The translations under genes were made by a program, and so were the position numbers. Under the pieces are notes generated by a model. It did no database searches and was not told where the DNA came from. It was given only the letters and a program-made list of their open reading frames with translations. Shown here piece by piece: positions 16,920-24,659 of a DNA stretch of 29,802 nt (position 1 is its first letter; each line of letters begins with the position of its first letter). This stretch comes from Burkholderiales bacterium UBA4615 (lineage in GTDB: Bacteria; Pseudomonadota; Gammaproteobacteria; Burkholderiales; Burkholderiaceae_E): the NCBI GenBank assembly GCA_002386465.1, contig DGIT01000065.1, forward strand, positions 1 through 29,802. Direction: 5' to 3'.

Positions 16920-17783
16920 TCAGCCGAATTCAAACGAGGTCACGCCGAATACACCACTGACCTCGATCTGCGGCGCTGCCCCGTGATACATGCGCGCGCA
17001 TCCGAATGACTCAGCCAGACCAAAGCGAACGGCAAGTTTCAGGGCCGCTTCGTTGATCTCAGGGACATCGAGTTGCACCGTGTGTCCCTCTACCTTCGCA
17101 AACAGTGCACCCAACAACCGCTCGGCCAGATCGGCACGGCGCGCAAACACCGGACCGATCTTGAAGCCGGCCTGGGCCGGTCGCACGACGCCATACGCGA
17201 CCAGTTCACCCGCTTCGATCAGCCCCAGTGCTTGGCCGCCCGGCTGTCTGATCCAGCTCTGCAAAAACGGAGCACGCGAAAAAGCGAAATAACGCCGATC
17301 CAGCCGATCGACTTGCTCAAACGGGATGGACTGCAAATCGATCGCCTGCGCATCCTGATGGCCATGCGCGATGCCTTCGAAGCGCAGGTCGCGCCAAGCG
17401 AACTGAAAACCACCCTTCGTATAGAACGGCACCATGTCGAACACGCCGTCCATGCCAATGGTTGCGCCCGGCTGCAGTCGCGCCAGCAAGCGATCGCGAC
17501 GGTGATGCCACAGCTGCGTCCCCAGACCTTGTCCGCGCAGATCGGCGCGAACAATAAACAGGCCCATGAATCCGAACTGCCCGCCATAGGACAGGATCGT
17601 GCCTGCGGCAATGAGTTCATCACCGCGGCGCATGGCAATGAACGCCTGCGGATCGAACGCCCAGGCAAGTTCAATGTCGGCCTTGCCAGGGTTCCAACCC
17701 TCTGAGCAGGCCCACTGGGCCAGGGTCCTGACTTCATCCTGGCTCATCTGGTCGATGCTGATATCCAACTTTTCGTCTTTCAT
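16920..17783 (-). CDS. GNAT family N-acetyltransferase with C-terminal second GNAT-like domain
   Basis: Predicted 287-residue cytoplasmic acetyltransferase. The N-terminal domain shows the acetyl-CoA pyrophosphate loop in L-F-I-V-R-A-D-L-R-G-Q-G-L-G-T-Q-L, preceded by A-A-G-T-I-L-S-Y and followed by Y-T-K-G-G-F, all usual GNAT features. Residues about 160-287 match a second, degenerate GNAT-like domain seen in YitH-type proteins (G-E-L-V-A-Y-G-V-V-R, then L-D-V-P-E-I-N-E-A-A). ATG 17783 begins at the usual point; there is no evident ribosome binding site. The secreted-protein gene ends 44 bases upstream on the same strand, so co-transcription is possible. The acceptor is unknown. Confidence 0.85.
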   Translation of the reverse strand: MKDEKLDISIDQMSQDEVRTLAQWACSEGWNPGKADIELAWAFDPQAFIAMRRGDELIAAGTILSYGGQFGFMGLFIVRADLRGQGLGTQLWHHRRDRLLARLQPGATIGMDGVFDMVPFYTKGGFQFAWRDLRFEGIAHGHQDAQAIDLQSIPFEQVDRLDRRYFAFSRAPFLQSWIRQPGGQALGLIEAGELVAYGVVRPAQAGFKIGPVFARRADLAERLLGALFAKVEGHTVQLDVPEINEAALKLAVRFGLAESFGCARMYHGAAPQIEVSGVFGVTSFEFG

Positions 17784-17827
17784 ACAGTCAGAAACACGGC
17801 CTTGTTTAATGTTGCAAAGAGCACGCG

Positions 17828-18520
17828 TCAGCGCAGTCGCTCTGTGCCCAGAAAAGCGCATCCCTTGAAGTCGGCGACGGGTTCTGGCCGCAACTGCCGA
17901 ACCTGAGCGGTGAAGCCATACACCGCATCCGCCATGGTGTCGCGACAGATTCGGGGGATCAGCACCGCGCTCAGTGCCATGTGTTGCGTCGCGACCTCCA
18001 GCATGGCGTACGGTCTGTGCTGATCGCCGTGAGGCCAATGCCATCCCAGCGCAGCGGGCGCCCCACGCAAGGCGGCATCGCCCTGCCGGGTCCAGGTCAC
18101 TCCCTTGGCGGTGGATTCAAGGGCCCAGCCCGGTTCATTGCCCTGTGCACGCAGCCCCACCTGCGTCTGCTGACAGCCCATTTCAACACCGGCGCGATTC
18201 AGCCGATCGATCATCAGTTCGCCATCCAGCATGCGGCCGTAGGCTTCAAAGTGCAGCCGCTTGACACGGTCAAAGCCAATGTCAGTGATTGCCGCGGTGA
18301 TGATTACTTCAGGCGATACATCCCGCACACGCACCGTGCGCCCTCCCCCGCAAGGTGCCAGCAGCAGCCGATCGTCCTGCTGCGTGAGCGTGCCGCGATA
18401 CAGCTTGCGCGGTGCATCGCGGTATGCGGCTTCGCGCCGCTCACTTGCCTGAGTTGAAGCAGCCAAGGCAAGCGCTGCCAGCGCAAGGACCTGGGGCCAG
18501 TGCGCAACGCGCCTGGGCAT
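17828..18520 (-). CDS. Secreted protein of uncertain function, COG3650-like
   Basis: Predicted 230 residues with an N-terminal signal peptide: arginines, then A-L-A-A-L-A-L-A-A-S and a likely cleavage after T-Q-A-S. The mature part has Y-R-G-T-L-T-Q-Q-D-D-R-L-L-L-A-P-C-G-G-G-R-T, a W-A-L-E-S-T-A-K-G-V-T-W segment and a C-terminal C-R-D-T-M-A-D-A-V-Y-G-F with a final G-C-A. These spaced cysteines and short beta-like repeats recall small periplasmic COG3650/MliC-like proteins, but I cannot assign a function. Start 18520 is chosen because it gives a standard signal peptide; in-frame ATGs at 18571 and 18583 would lengthen the N terminus. First gene of a possible four-gene minus-strand run. Confidence 0.6.
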   Translation of the reverse strand: MPRRVAHWPQVLALAALALAASTQASERREAAYRDAPRKLYRGTLTQQDDRLLLAPCGGGRTVRVRDVSPEVIITAAITDIGFDRVKRLHFEAYGRMLDGELMIDRLNRAGVEMGCQQTQVGLRAQGNEPGWALESTAKGVTWTRQGDAALRGAPAALGWHWPHGDQHRPYAMLEVATQHMALSAVLIPRICRDTMADAVYGFTAQVRQLRPEPVADFKGCAFLGTERLR

Positions 18521-18704
18521 TGCCAGCCAGATCGACAGAACACCTTCAACGATTGAAGCTTTGCAGGTCATCCTCGGGTTCATCGAGTGACTCAAAGTGA
18601 GCGCTGTGAAGCACGCAGTATGACCTCTGGCAACAGACCAGGCGAATAGGGACAATCGTCATCGGTCGATGTCATGAACGTTAAACTCCAGGCTCGATCT
18701 TGCA

Positions 18705-18719
18705 CTGGCGTCGCGCCAG
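18705..18719. other. Small hairpin in divergent intergenic region
   Basis: CTGGCG and CGCCAG form a perfect 6-bp stem with a 3-base loop in the ~290-base gap between the secreted-protein gene and the DCC-COQ7 gene. There is no T tract, so it is not a terminator. Apart from this and two flanking AACGTT boxes (18677-18682, 18745-18750), I see nothing in the gap and could not place promoters with confidence. Confidence 0.3.
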
Positions 18720-18808
18720 CCGAACGCCTCTCCCTTTATGCGCAAACGTTCAACGCACTGCGGAATTTCACACGCCACAGCGGACCAGGTTCAAGGTAAT
18801 GCGCGCCG

Positions 18809-19804
18809 GTGCATTACGCCCATCCGACTGAGCAGCGCCCAGAGGCAGCTTTGAAGCCCACGCCTCAGGACGACACGCTCACCGTGCTGTACGACGGTGA
18901 ATGCCCGTTGTGCCGCCGCGAAATCGCGCATGTACGGAATCTTTCTCAAAGCCAGCCCGATAGCGGTTTGTGCTTCACCGACATCAGCCGAAGTGACGAC
19001 ACGACGGTCTCAAGTCGCGAGCGACAAGCACTGCTTGCGCGTTTTCACGTCCAACGTGCTGACGGTTCGCGCCTGAGTGGTGCCGAAGCGTTTGTGGCCA
19101 TGTGGAGCCGGCTTCCAGGCTGGCGATGGCTAGCGCGACTCGCCAAACTGCCGGGCATGCTGGTCGTGTTCGAGGCGGCCTACAGCATTTTTCTGCGGGT
19201 GCGCCCGACGCTGCAGCGACTGGCCCGCCATATCGCGCCCGATGCCTCATCGAAGCAGATCGCGTTTCCCGTGCAGTCCGTTCACATGGAGCGCGAGCTG
19301 CGATCCGACCACGCCGGTGAAACAGGTGCGGTGTACATCTACAAGGGCTTGGCCGCCGTTGCGGCGCGGCGCGGTGACACTGAGCTGCTCGCGTTTGCAC
19401 ACCGGCACGGGCATACCGAGGCAGAGCATCTGCTGCGTCTGGAGTCATGGTTAGCGCCCCATCGGCGCAGCCGCCTCCTAGCCCTCTGGCGTATCGCCGG
19501 CTGGCTGACCGGTGCCTTACCCGCTTTATTTGGAAGGGGTGCCGTGTACGCAACCATCGCCTCGGTTGAAACCTTTGTTGATCATCACTATCAGCAGCAG
19601 ATCGATCATCTTGAACGGTGCGCCGACGTCGAGGGCTCTGAAGATCTGCTGGCACTGCTGCGAGCCTGCCAGGCCGATGAGCGGGATCATCGCGATGAAT
19701 CGGCTGCGCAGGCTGGCATGACACAGCCCTGGGCTCTCAGAGCATGGTGCGCCCTGGTGGCAGCCGGCTCGTCTGGCGCGGTGGTCATGGCACGCAGGAT
19801 CTGA
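18809..19804 (+). CDS. Fusion of DCC-type thiol-disulfide domain and COQ7-like di-iron ubiquinone hydroxylase
   Basis: Predicted 331-residue two-domain protein. Residues ~23-140 form a DCC (DUF393) domain with V-L-Y-D-G-E-C-P-L-C: Asp29, Cys32 and Cys35, a redox-type CxxC. Residues ~155-331 match COQ7 (3-demethoxyubiquinol 3-hydroxylase). All six expected di-iron ligands are visible: Glu171 in D-H-A-G-E, Glu204/His207, Glu254 in V-E-T-F-V-D-H-H-Y, and Glu291/His294 in D-E-R-D-H. This predicts late-step ubiquinone hydroxylation at the inner membrane, perhaps with the DCC cysteines tuning redox. The start is GTG at 18809 with AAGG about 12 bases upstream; ATG 18799 is out of frame. The photolyase gene starts one base after the stop. 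Confidence 0.85.
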   Translation: MHYAHPTEQRPEAALKPTPQDDTLTVLYDGECPLCRREIAHVRNLSQSQPDSGLCFTDISRSDDTTVSSRERQALLARFHVQRADGSRLSGAEAFVAMWSRLPGWRWLARLAKLPGMLVVFEAAYSIFLRVRPTLQRLARHIAPDASSKQIAFPVQSVHMERELRSDHAGETGAVYIYKGLAAVAARRGDTELLAFAHRHGHTEAEHLLRLESWLAPHRRSRLLALWRIAGWLTGALPALFGRGAVYATIASVETFVDHHYQQQIDHLERCADVEGSEDLLALLRACQADERDHRDESAAQAGMTQPWALRAWCALVAAGSSGAVVMARRI

Positions 19805-19805
19805 A

Positions 19806-21284
19806 TTGAAGACAGCAGTGGTCTGGTTCAAGCGCGACCTGCGCATGGCCGATCACGCGCCGTTGGCTGAAGCCGCGCACTGCGACGCGGCAGTTGGGCT
19901 TTTTATCCTTGAACCTGCCTGGCTGACGAGCCCTGAATGCCACCCGCGCCATGTCGACTGGCTGCTGAAGTGCCTTGACTCCCTGCGCGATGCGTTGGCA
20001 GCACGTGGCCTGCCCTTACTGGTGCGCACTGGCGAAGCGGTTGCAGTGCTCGCGGCGCTGCGCCGCGAATTTCACTTCGCACATCTGCTCAGTCACGAGG
20101 AAACCGGCCCCGGCTGGAGCTACGCGCGCGATCGTCAGGTGGCGCAGTGGTGCCGATCCCAGAGCGTGGCCTGGGCTGAGTTTCCGCAAACCGGTGTGGT
20201 GCGACGGCTCAAGGACCGCAAGGGCTGGGCATCACGCTGGCAACATCGGATGGACGCAGCTTGCGTACCCACCCCACAGGCGTTCAAGGCTGCGCGCGGC
20301 TTTACGCCTGCCGAGGTGGCGCTGAACTTGCCCACACTGCGCGACCTGGGCATTGCAGCAGCACCCGACACACCGCCGGGTGGCGAGACCGCAGGTCAGG
20401 TGATGCTCGCCAGCTTTTTGAGTGGACGTGCGCTTGGTTATCGAAGGAACCTTTCGAGCCCACTGACTGCGCAAACCGGCTGCAGCCGACTGTCTGAACA
20501 TTTTGCCTTCGGCACGCTGTCGATGCGCACCGTTCACCAGGCCACCGAAGCCGCTATTCAGAACAGCTCCAGCCGCGAGCTGTCTTATGGCCTGCGCGGG
20601 TTCAGCAGCCGCTTGCGGTGGCATTGCCACTTCATGCAAAAGCTGGAGGACGAACCGGACATTGAATGGCGCAACTTCGCGCGCAGCGCAGACGGTCTGC
20701 GTGCAGGCGACGGTGCGCCCATGCGCGAGATGGACCGCGAGCGGCTGCAGGCCTGGTGCGAGGGCCGAACCGGCTTTCCCATGGTGGATGCCTGCATGCG
20801 TCAGTTGCTTGCGACCGGCTGGCTTAACTTTCGCATGCGCGCGATGCTGGTCAGCTTTGCGGCCTACCACCTGTGGCTGCACTGGCGCGAACCGGGCCTG
20901 TTCCTGGCGCGGCAATTCCTCGACTTTGAACCAGGCATTCACTGGAGTCAGATGCAGATGCAGTCGGGCACCACCGGCATCAACACCTTGCGGATCTACT
21001 CGCCCGCCAAACAGTCGCTCGATCAGGATCCTCAGGGCCACTACATCAGACAGTGGATACCGGAGTTCGGCAGCGCCGCGTACCCGAGGCCGATCGTCGA
21101 TGAACGCAGCGCACTGGCTTTTGCCAAGGAGCAGTTGTACGGCCTGCGCCAGACCAGCGAGGCTCACCGGGAGGCCGGAGCCATTCAGCAGAAGCATGGC
21201 TCGCGCAAGAGCGGCTTGCCTTCGACAGGCACTCGGACCAGGAGGGTCCGCGAGCCTGATACGCGCCAGGGCAGCCTGTTCTGA
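19806..21284 (+). CDS. Cryptochrome/photolyase family FAD-binding protein
   Basis: Predicted 492 residues, normal for photolyases. The N-terminal antenna-type Rossmann domain starts V-V-W-F-K-R-D-L-R. The C-terminal FAD domain has R-T-G-F-P-M-V-D-A-C-M-R-Q-L (321-334), G-W-L-N-F-R-M-R, and R-I-Y-S-P-A-K-Q-S-L-D-Q-D-P-Q-G followed by I-R-Q-W-I-P-E. The stretch H-W-S-Q-M-Q-M-Q-S-G-T-T-G-I-N-T (379-394) differs from E. coli PhrB and is typical, as I recall, of a bacterial cryptochrome-like subgroup. Blue-light DNA repair or light sensing is expected; which lesion is repaired is unclear. The start is TTG at 19806, one base after the COQ7 stop, with AGGAT just upstream, so translation is coupled to that gene. 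Confidence 0.85.
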   Translation: MKTAVVWFKRDLRMADHAPLAEAAHCDAAVGLFILEPAWLTSPECHPRHVDWLLKCLDSLRDALAARGLPLLVRTGEAVAVLAALRREFHFAHLLSHEETGPGWSYARDRQVAQWCRSQSVAWAEFPQTGVVRRLKDRKGWASRWQHRMDAACVPTPQAFKAARGFTPAEVALNLPTLRDLGIAAAPDTPPGGETAGQVMLASFLSGRALGYRRNLSSPLTAQTGCSRLSEHFAFGTLSMRTVHQATEAAIQNSSSRELSYGLRGFSSRLRWHCHFMQKLEDEPDIEWRNFARSADGLRAGDGAPMREMDRERLQAWCEGRTGFPMVDACMRQLLATGWLNFRMRAMLVSFAAYHLWLHWREPGLFLARQFLDFEPGIHWSQMQMQSGTTGINTLRIYSPAKQSLDQDPQGHYIRQWIPEFGSAAYPRPIVDERSALAFAKEQLYGLRQTSEAHREAGAIQQKHGSRKSGLPSTGTRTRRVREPDTRQGSLF

Positions 21285-21434
21285 CAAGCACATGACAGGT
21301 TCATTTCCCGTGCAAACTGGCACCAGCGTTGACCAATCGCGTGCAAAGTTTCGGCGCAATGGCTGGAACAGCGCTGAATTGGCGCGCAGTGCGGGCGCCG
21401 CGATCAACCGACTGGGCGCTGGAAAGGACGACCG

Positions 21435-22727
21435 ATGAACGACATGACGAACGCCTCGCTGGCAGCGATCCGCATTGAGCGCGATGTTCCCTATGGCGAG
21501 GGCGCGATCGGCCTTGGCACAGATCAGCCTGGTGTGCGCCCGTTGCGGATGGATGTGTATCGACCCCCAGGTGGTGTGCCCGTTGCGGGGCGCCCGGCCT
21601 TAGTCCTTTCCCATGGTGGTGCTTACCACCGCGGCGCCAAGGATCGCGATGAATTCGAGCAGGACGGCTCGCACAACACGCCCGTGCATGAATATTGCGA
21701 GCGCTTCGCCGCCCGCGGCTATGTGTGCTTTTCCATCGGATATCGGCTGACTCAGGAGCGCCCTGCCCCGCTCGCCTTACCCATCAAGCGCAACAGGCAT
21801 GAGGTGCAGCGGGGTCGCATCGATTGGGTGCGCAACCTGCTGGGCTTGCCGCACGCCAGCGCAGAAGAGCTGCTGTACGGTGTCGAGGCAGCGTGGACCG
21901 ATGTGGCGCAAGCATTTCGCTTCATCGAGGCCCATGCAACCCGCTGGAACATCGACACTGACCGAATCGCCATGGGTGGCTTTTCCGCTGGCGGGTTTGC
22001 CTCGGCCTACGCGATCTTTGCCCTGGGTGTACCGGCTGCTGCGTTAGTGTGCCTGTCAGCCGGCATGGAACCAGAGGATGCCGAGTACTACGTGCACGGT
22101 GGGCGCGGACTGCCGCCGATCTTGATCTTCACTGGCGAACACGACCTGCCGTCGATCCCTTCGCGCGCCAAGGCTCTTGCCTCAAGCGCTGCGCGTGCTG
22201 GCTTGGGCATGCGGCACTACCTCGTGCCCGGTAAACCTCACTTTTATGATCGTTCGTCGCCAATCGTGCTGCAGGACTCGACCCTGCCGGGCGGCGAGGC
22301 CTGTGCAACGCTCGAAGTAGCGATGGAGCAATTTTTGACAGCGGCGCTAGTACAGCCCACGGTCGACGTCAATCTGCTGGAGGCGTTCGCGCAGGCGTGG
22401 AGCCGACATGACATTGAGGCACTGATGGCCTGCATGACCGACGACTGTGTGTTTCACACGTCGGCTGGGCCGGGTGCATGCGGCACGCGCTACATCGGCT
22501 ACGAGGCCGTGCGCAATGGCTTCATGAAAGCCTGGGCCGACTTTCCCGATGCGCAATGGACGCGTGCGCGCCATGCCGTGACTGGCAGGCGGGGCGTCTC
22601 CGAGTGGACCTTCGTTGGGACGCGGGCGAGCGACGGACAGCGCATCGAGGTCGATGGCTGCGATCTGTTCACCTTCCACGGGGACAAGATCCGCGTGAAG
22701 GATTCGTGGCGCAAACATCGCTCCTGA
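21435..22727 (+). CDS. Alpha/beta hydrolase (esterase/lipase) fused to a SnoaL-like domain
   Basis: Predicted 430-residue two-domain protein. The hydrolase (about 15-305) has the oxyanion motif His60-Gly-Gly, nucleophile Ser184 in G-G-F-S-A-G-G, likely acid Asp237 in T-G-E-H-D and His269 in G-K-P-H-F-Y-D, the pattern of hormone-sensitive-lipase/kynurenine formamidase-like esterases. Residues ~310-430 form an NTF2/SnoaL fold domain: F-A-Q-A-W-S-R-H-D-I-E-A-L-M, then F-H-T-S-A-G-P, and W-T-F-V-G-T with V-D-G-C-D-L-F-T-F at the end. SnoaL folds bind or isomerise small cyclic molecules, so the two domains may act in succession. AAAGGA precedes the ATG by about 8 bases. It ends 175 bases before the next gene and its separate promoter. 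Confidence 0.85.
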   Translation: MNDMTNASLAAIRIERDVPYGEGAIGLGTDQPGVRPLRMDVYRPPGGVPVAGRPALVLSHGGAYHRGAKDRDEFEQDGSHNTPVHEYCERFAARGYVCFSIGYRLTQERPAPLALPIKRNRHEVQRGRIDWVRNLLGLPHASAEELLYGVEAAWTDVAQAFRFIEAHATRWNIDTDRIAMGGFSAGGFASAYAIFALGVPAAALVCLSAGMEPEDAEYYVHGGRGLPPILIFTGEHDLPSIPSRAKALASSAARAGLGMRHYLVPGKPHFYDRSSPIVLQDSTLPGGEACATLEVAMEQFLTAALVQPTVDVNLLEAFAQAWSRHDIEALMACMTDDCVFHTSAGPGACGTRYIGYEAVRNGFMKAWADFPDAQWTRARHAVTGRRGVSEWTFVGTRASDGQRIEVDGCDLFTFHGDKIRVKDSWRKHRS

Positions 22728-22791
22728 AGTCCAGTGGTTGCTCGGCCAGATCACCAATGACCTGGTGAGAAGCGGTGTCCTTACTGTCGGA

Positions 22792-22820
22792 TTGTTCATA
22801 ACGTTATATAACGTTATACT
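22792..22820 (+). promoter_or_regulatory. Sigma70-like promoter whose spacer is filled by a palindromic operator
   Basis: A -35-like TTGTTC (22792-22797) and -10 TATACT (22815-22820) are separated by exactly 17 bases, upstream of the dehydrogenase-GntR operon. The spacer and first three bases of the -10 coincide with a perfect 20-bp palindrome. The AT-rich 20-mer stands out in GC-rich sequence. A repressor bound here would block RNA polymerase. Confidence 0.6.
22798..22817. promoter_or_regulatory. Candidate GntR/UTRA operator: two tandem ATAACGTTAT boxes
   Basis: Two adjacent copies of the self-palindromic ATAACGTTAT make a 20-bp sequence that is both a perfect inverted repeat and a perfect tandem repeat. 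GntR-family dimers bind short inverted repeats, and the second gene of the operon encodes such a regulator, so autoregulation is the natural reading. Pairing is inferred from position. Confidence 0.6.
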
Positions 22821-22902
22821 ATCAACTCGACCAGAATGAATCCCTGGCGTTTTCGCACGTACTGACACTCCACACGTCTGTGCATCAGCGGGATGAACCC
22901 AA

Positions 22903-23817
22903 ATGAGTGAAGCCAGGCGCGCAATCCATCCCTCGAACACTCGGATCGGCTTTATTGGGCTGGGTCTGATGGGCGGCGGGATGGCCATGAACATCCTGAA
23001 GAAGCACGGGCAGCTTGCTGTCTGTGACCCCAATGAACAGGCCATGGCGCCTTTGCTGGCTGCGGGCGCTACGCGCATGGCATCGCCTTGTGCCCTGGCG
23101 GAAGTGAGTGACATCGTCCTGACTTCGTTGCCCACACCGGCGATTTCACTGCAGGTGGTGCTGGGTACAGGCGGACTCATCGAGGGCCTGGCCCCTCACG
23201 CGACCGTGATCAGCATGTCGACCGATGGCATCGACACGGTGCGCGAGATCGCAACCAGACTGAGCGCACGGAACATCCGATTCATCGATTGCCCGGTCGG
23301 CAAGGGGCCAACCGCCGCTGCCGCGGGCGAACTGCAACTGTTTGCAGCCGGTGACCGCAACACCTGCGACAGCGTCCACTGGTTACTCTCGATGATTGGC
23401 GGCAAGATCGACTACTGCGGGCCCATCGGCGCCGGCCAGGCAATCAAGCTCGCCAACAACTTGCTGTCCTGCGGTTACGGAGCCCTGATTTCCGAGGCGT
23501 ATGCGATGGCTAAGCAGGCTGGCGCCGATCTGGATATTTTCTGCGAAGCCTTGCCACAGACGGCCGCCAACAGCTGGCCTCTGCAAAACATCTTTATTCC
23601 CAAGGCGTTTCAGGGCGACTTCAGCCCCTACTTCCGGTTGTCCGCAGCACTGAAGGACTATCAACTCGTGATTGCGATGGCTGATGCGCTGGGCACACCG
23701 AGTCGCACGGCTCGCACGGTGCTTGAGTACTACGAGGCTGCAGCCCAGGCCGGGCATGGCGAGCGCGATTTCGGTGCGCTTGCGCTAGTCAACAACCCGG
23801 AATTGCTTGACGAGTGA
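22903..23817 (+). CDS. Beta-hydroxyacid dehydrogenase (3-hydroxyisobutyrate dehydrogenase family)
   Basis: Predicted 304-residue NAD(P)-dependent dehydrogenase. The Rossmann motif G-F-I-G-L-G-L-M-G-G-G-M-A-M-N is at 16-30, and the catalytic Lys182 lies in G-A-G-Q-A-I-K-L-A-N-N. The substrate loop, normally D-A-P-V-S-G-G, reads D-C-P-V-G-K-G (129-135). The V-G-basic arrangement recalls sulfolactaldehyde reductase (YihU), where V-G-R-T-S binds the sulfonate, though here Arg is Lys and the Ser is missing. A negatively charged substrate end (carboxylate, sulfonate or sulfate) is therefore plausible; direction of reaction is unknown. It is the first gene after the palindromic promoter and its stop overlaps the GTG start of the GntR gene. 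Confidence 0.85.
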   Translation: MSEARRAIHPSNTRIGFIGLGLMGGGMAMNILKKHGQLAVCDPNEQAMAPLLAAGATRMASPCALAEVSDIVLTSLPTPAISLQVVLGTGGLIEGLAPHATVISMSTDGIDTVREIATRLSARNIRFIDCPVGKGPTAAAAGELQLFAAGDRNTCDSVHWLLSMIGGKIDYCGPIGAGQAIKLANNLLSCGYGALISEAYAMAKQAGADLDIFCEALPQTAANSWPLQNIFIPKAFQGDFSPYFRLSAALKDYQLVIAMADALGTPSRTARTVLEYYEAAAQAGHGERDFGALALVNNPELLDE

Positions 23818-24587
23818 AGGCGGCCCCGCGCCTCGATCGGAACAGCCCGATTGCCCTGCATCGGCAGTTGGCTCAGCAGTTGCGCGATGCCATCTCGGCC
23901 GGAACCTATGCACAGGGCGATCGGATACCGACTGAACCCGAGCTGATGAAGCGCTATGGGGTCTCGCGCATCACGGCGAGCCAGGCGGTCATTCAGCTGG
24001 TGAGCGAAGGCTTGCTGGTGCGTCGACAGGGCAAAGGCACGTATGTGACCGCCCCGCCGGTTCGGCACGCGCTAGCCGATGTACGCGGCTTTTATGACGA
24101 ACTGGTCGCCCGGGGGGTGAATCCTGAGATCACCCTGCTGGAGTTTTCGATCAGCGCCCCGATACCCGATGTAGCCACCCGATTGCGCTGCGGCGATCAA
24201 CCCCTGGTCAATTGGAAGCGGCTCTACAGCCGCCAGGGCGAACCGTTTGCAGTCGCCTGGGTCTATCTGGCTCCGATCGTGGGCAAGGTCACCCGCGAAC
24301 AGGCGGCGAGCCAGACCTCGTATCAGATCCTGGAGGCGCGCCTGAAGCGGCCGGTCGACCATGCAGAGATCTCGATCCGCGCCCAGGCCTCTACCGCTGA
24401 CATGCGAAAGCTGCTGCGGATGCCGCCCTCCACACCCATCATTGCTTTGCAGCGGGTGTCGTATGACGCCGATGGCACGCCGCTGGAATACGCCCTGTAT
24501 TGCGCTCACGCAGACGCTTACGAGTTCGCCTTCAAGGTCAACAGCACGGTCAACGTGGCGGACGCGCTCGCGCGCCGGGTCGGATAG
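23814..24587 (+). CDS. GntR family transcriptional regulator, HutC/UTRA type
   Basis: Predicted 257-residue ligand-responsive DNA-binding protein. The N-terminal winged helix (about 8-75) has the GntR signature: L-R-D-A-I-S-A-G-T-Y-A-Q-G-D-R-I-P-T-E-P, E-L-M-K-R-Y-G-V-S-R-I-T-A-S-Q-A and L-V-R-R-Q-G-K-G-T-Y-V. The rest (about 85-245) is a UTRA effector domain, with W-K-R-L-Y-S-R-Q-G-E-P-F-A-V-A in the middle and L-E-Y-A-L-Y-C-A-H-A-D-A-Y-E-F near the end. The GTG start overlaps the dehydrogenase stop (GTGA), so the two are translationally coupled. It probably represses its own operon through the palindrome at 22798-22817 until a pathway intermediate binds; this is inferred from position. Confidence 0.9.
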   Translation: MKAAPRLDRNSPIALHRQLAQQLRDAISAGTYAQGDRIPTEPELMKRYGVSRITASQAVIQLVSEGLLVRRQGKGTYVTAPPVRHALADVRGFYDELVARGVNPEITLLEFSISAPIPDVATRLRCGDQPLVNWKRLYSRQGEPFAVAWVYLAPIVGKVTREQAASQTSYQILEARLKRPVDHAEISIRAQASTADMRKLLRMPPSTPIIALQRVSYDADGTPLEYALYCAHADAYEFAFKVNSTVNVADALARRVG

Positions 24588-24659
24588 ACCACGCCGCCTA
24601 CGCACGCAGCCCAACCCGCACCCGCGAAGCGCCTTCGATTCAATCAAGGGAGACACGCC

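Noticed and set aside
20232..21407. 391-codon open frame on the minus strand opposite the photolyase gene
   Set aside because: It is antisense to a clearly conserved gene, has no recognisable domain, and long antisense frames are expected in GC-rich coding DNA.
22347..23180. 277-codon minus-strand frame spanning the promoter and the ends of two genes
   Set aside because: It crosses the palindromic promoter and has no recognisable domain; likely chance.
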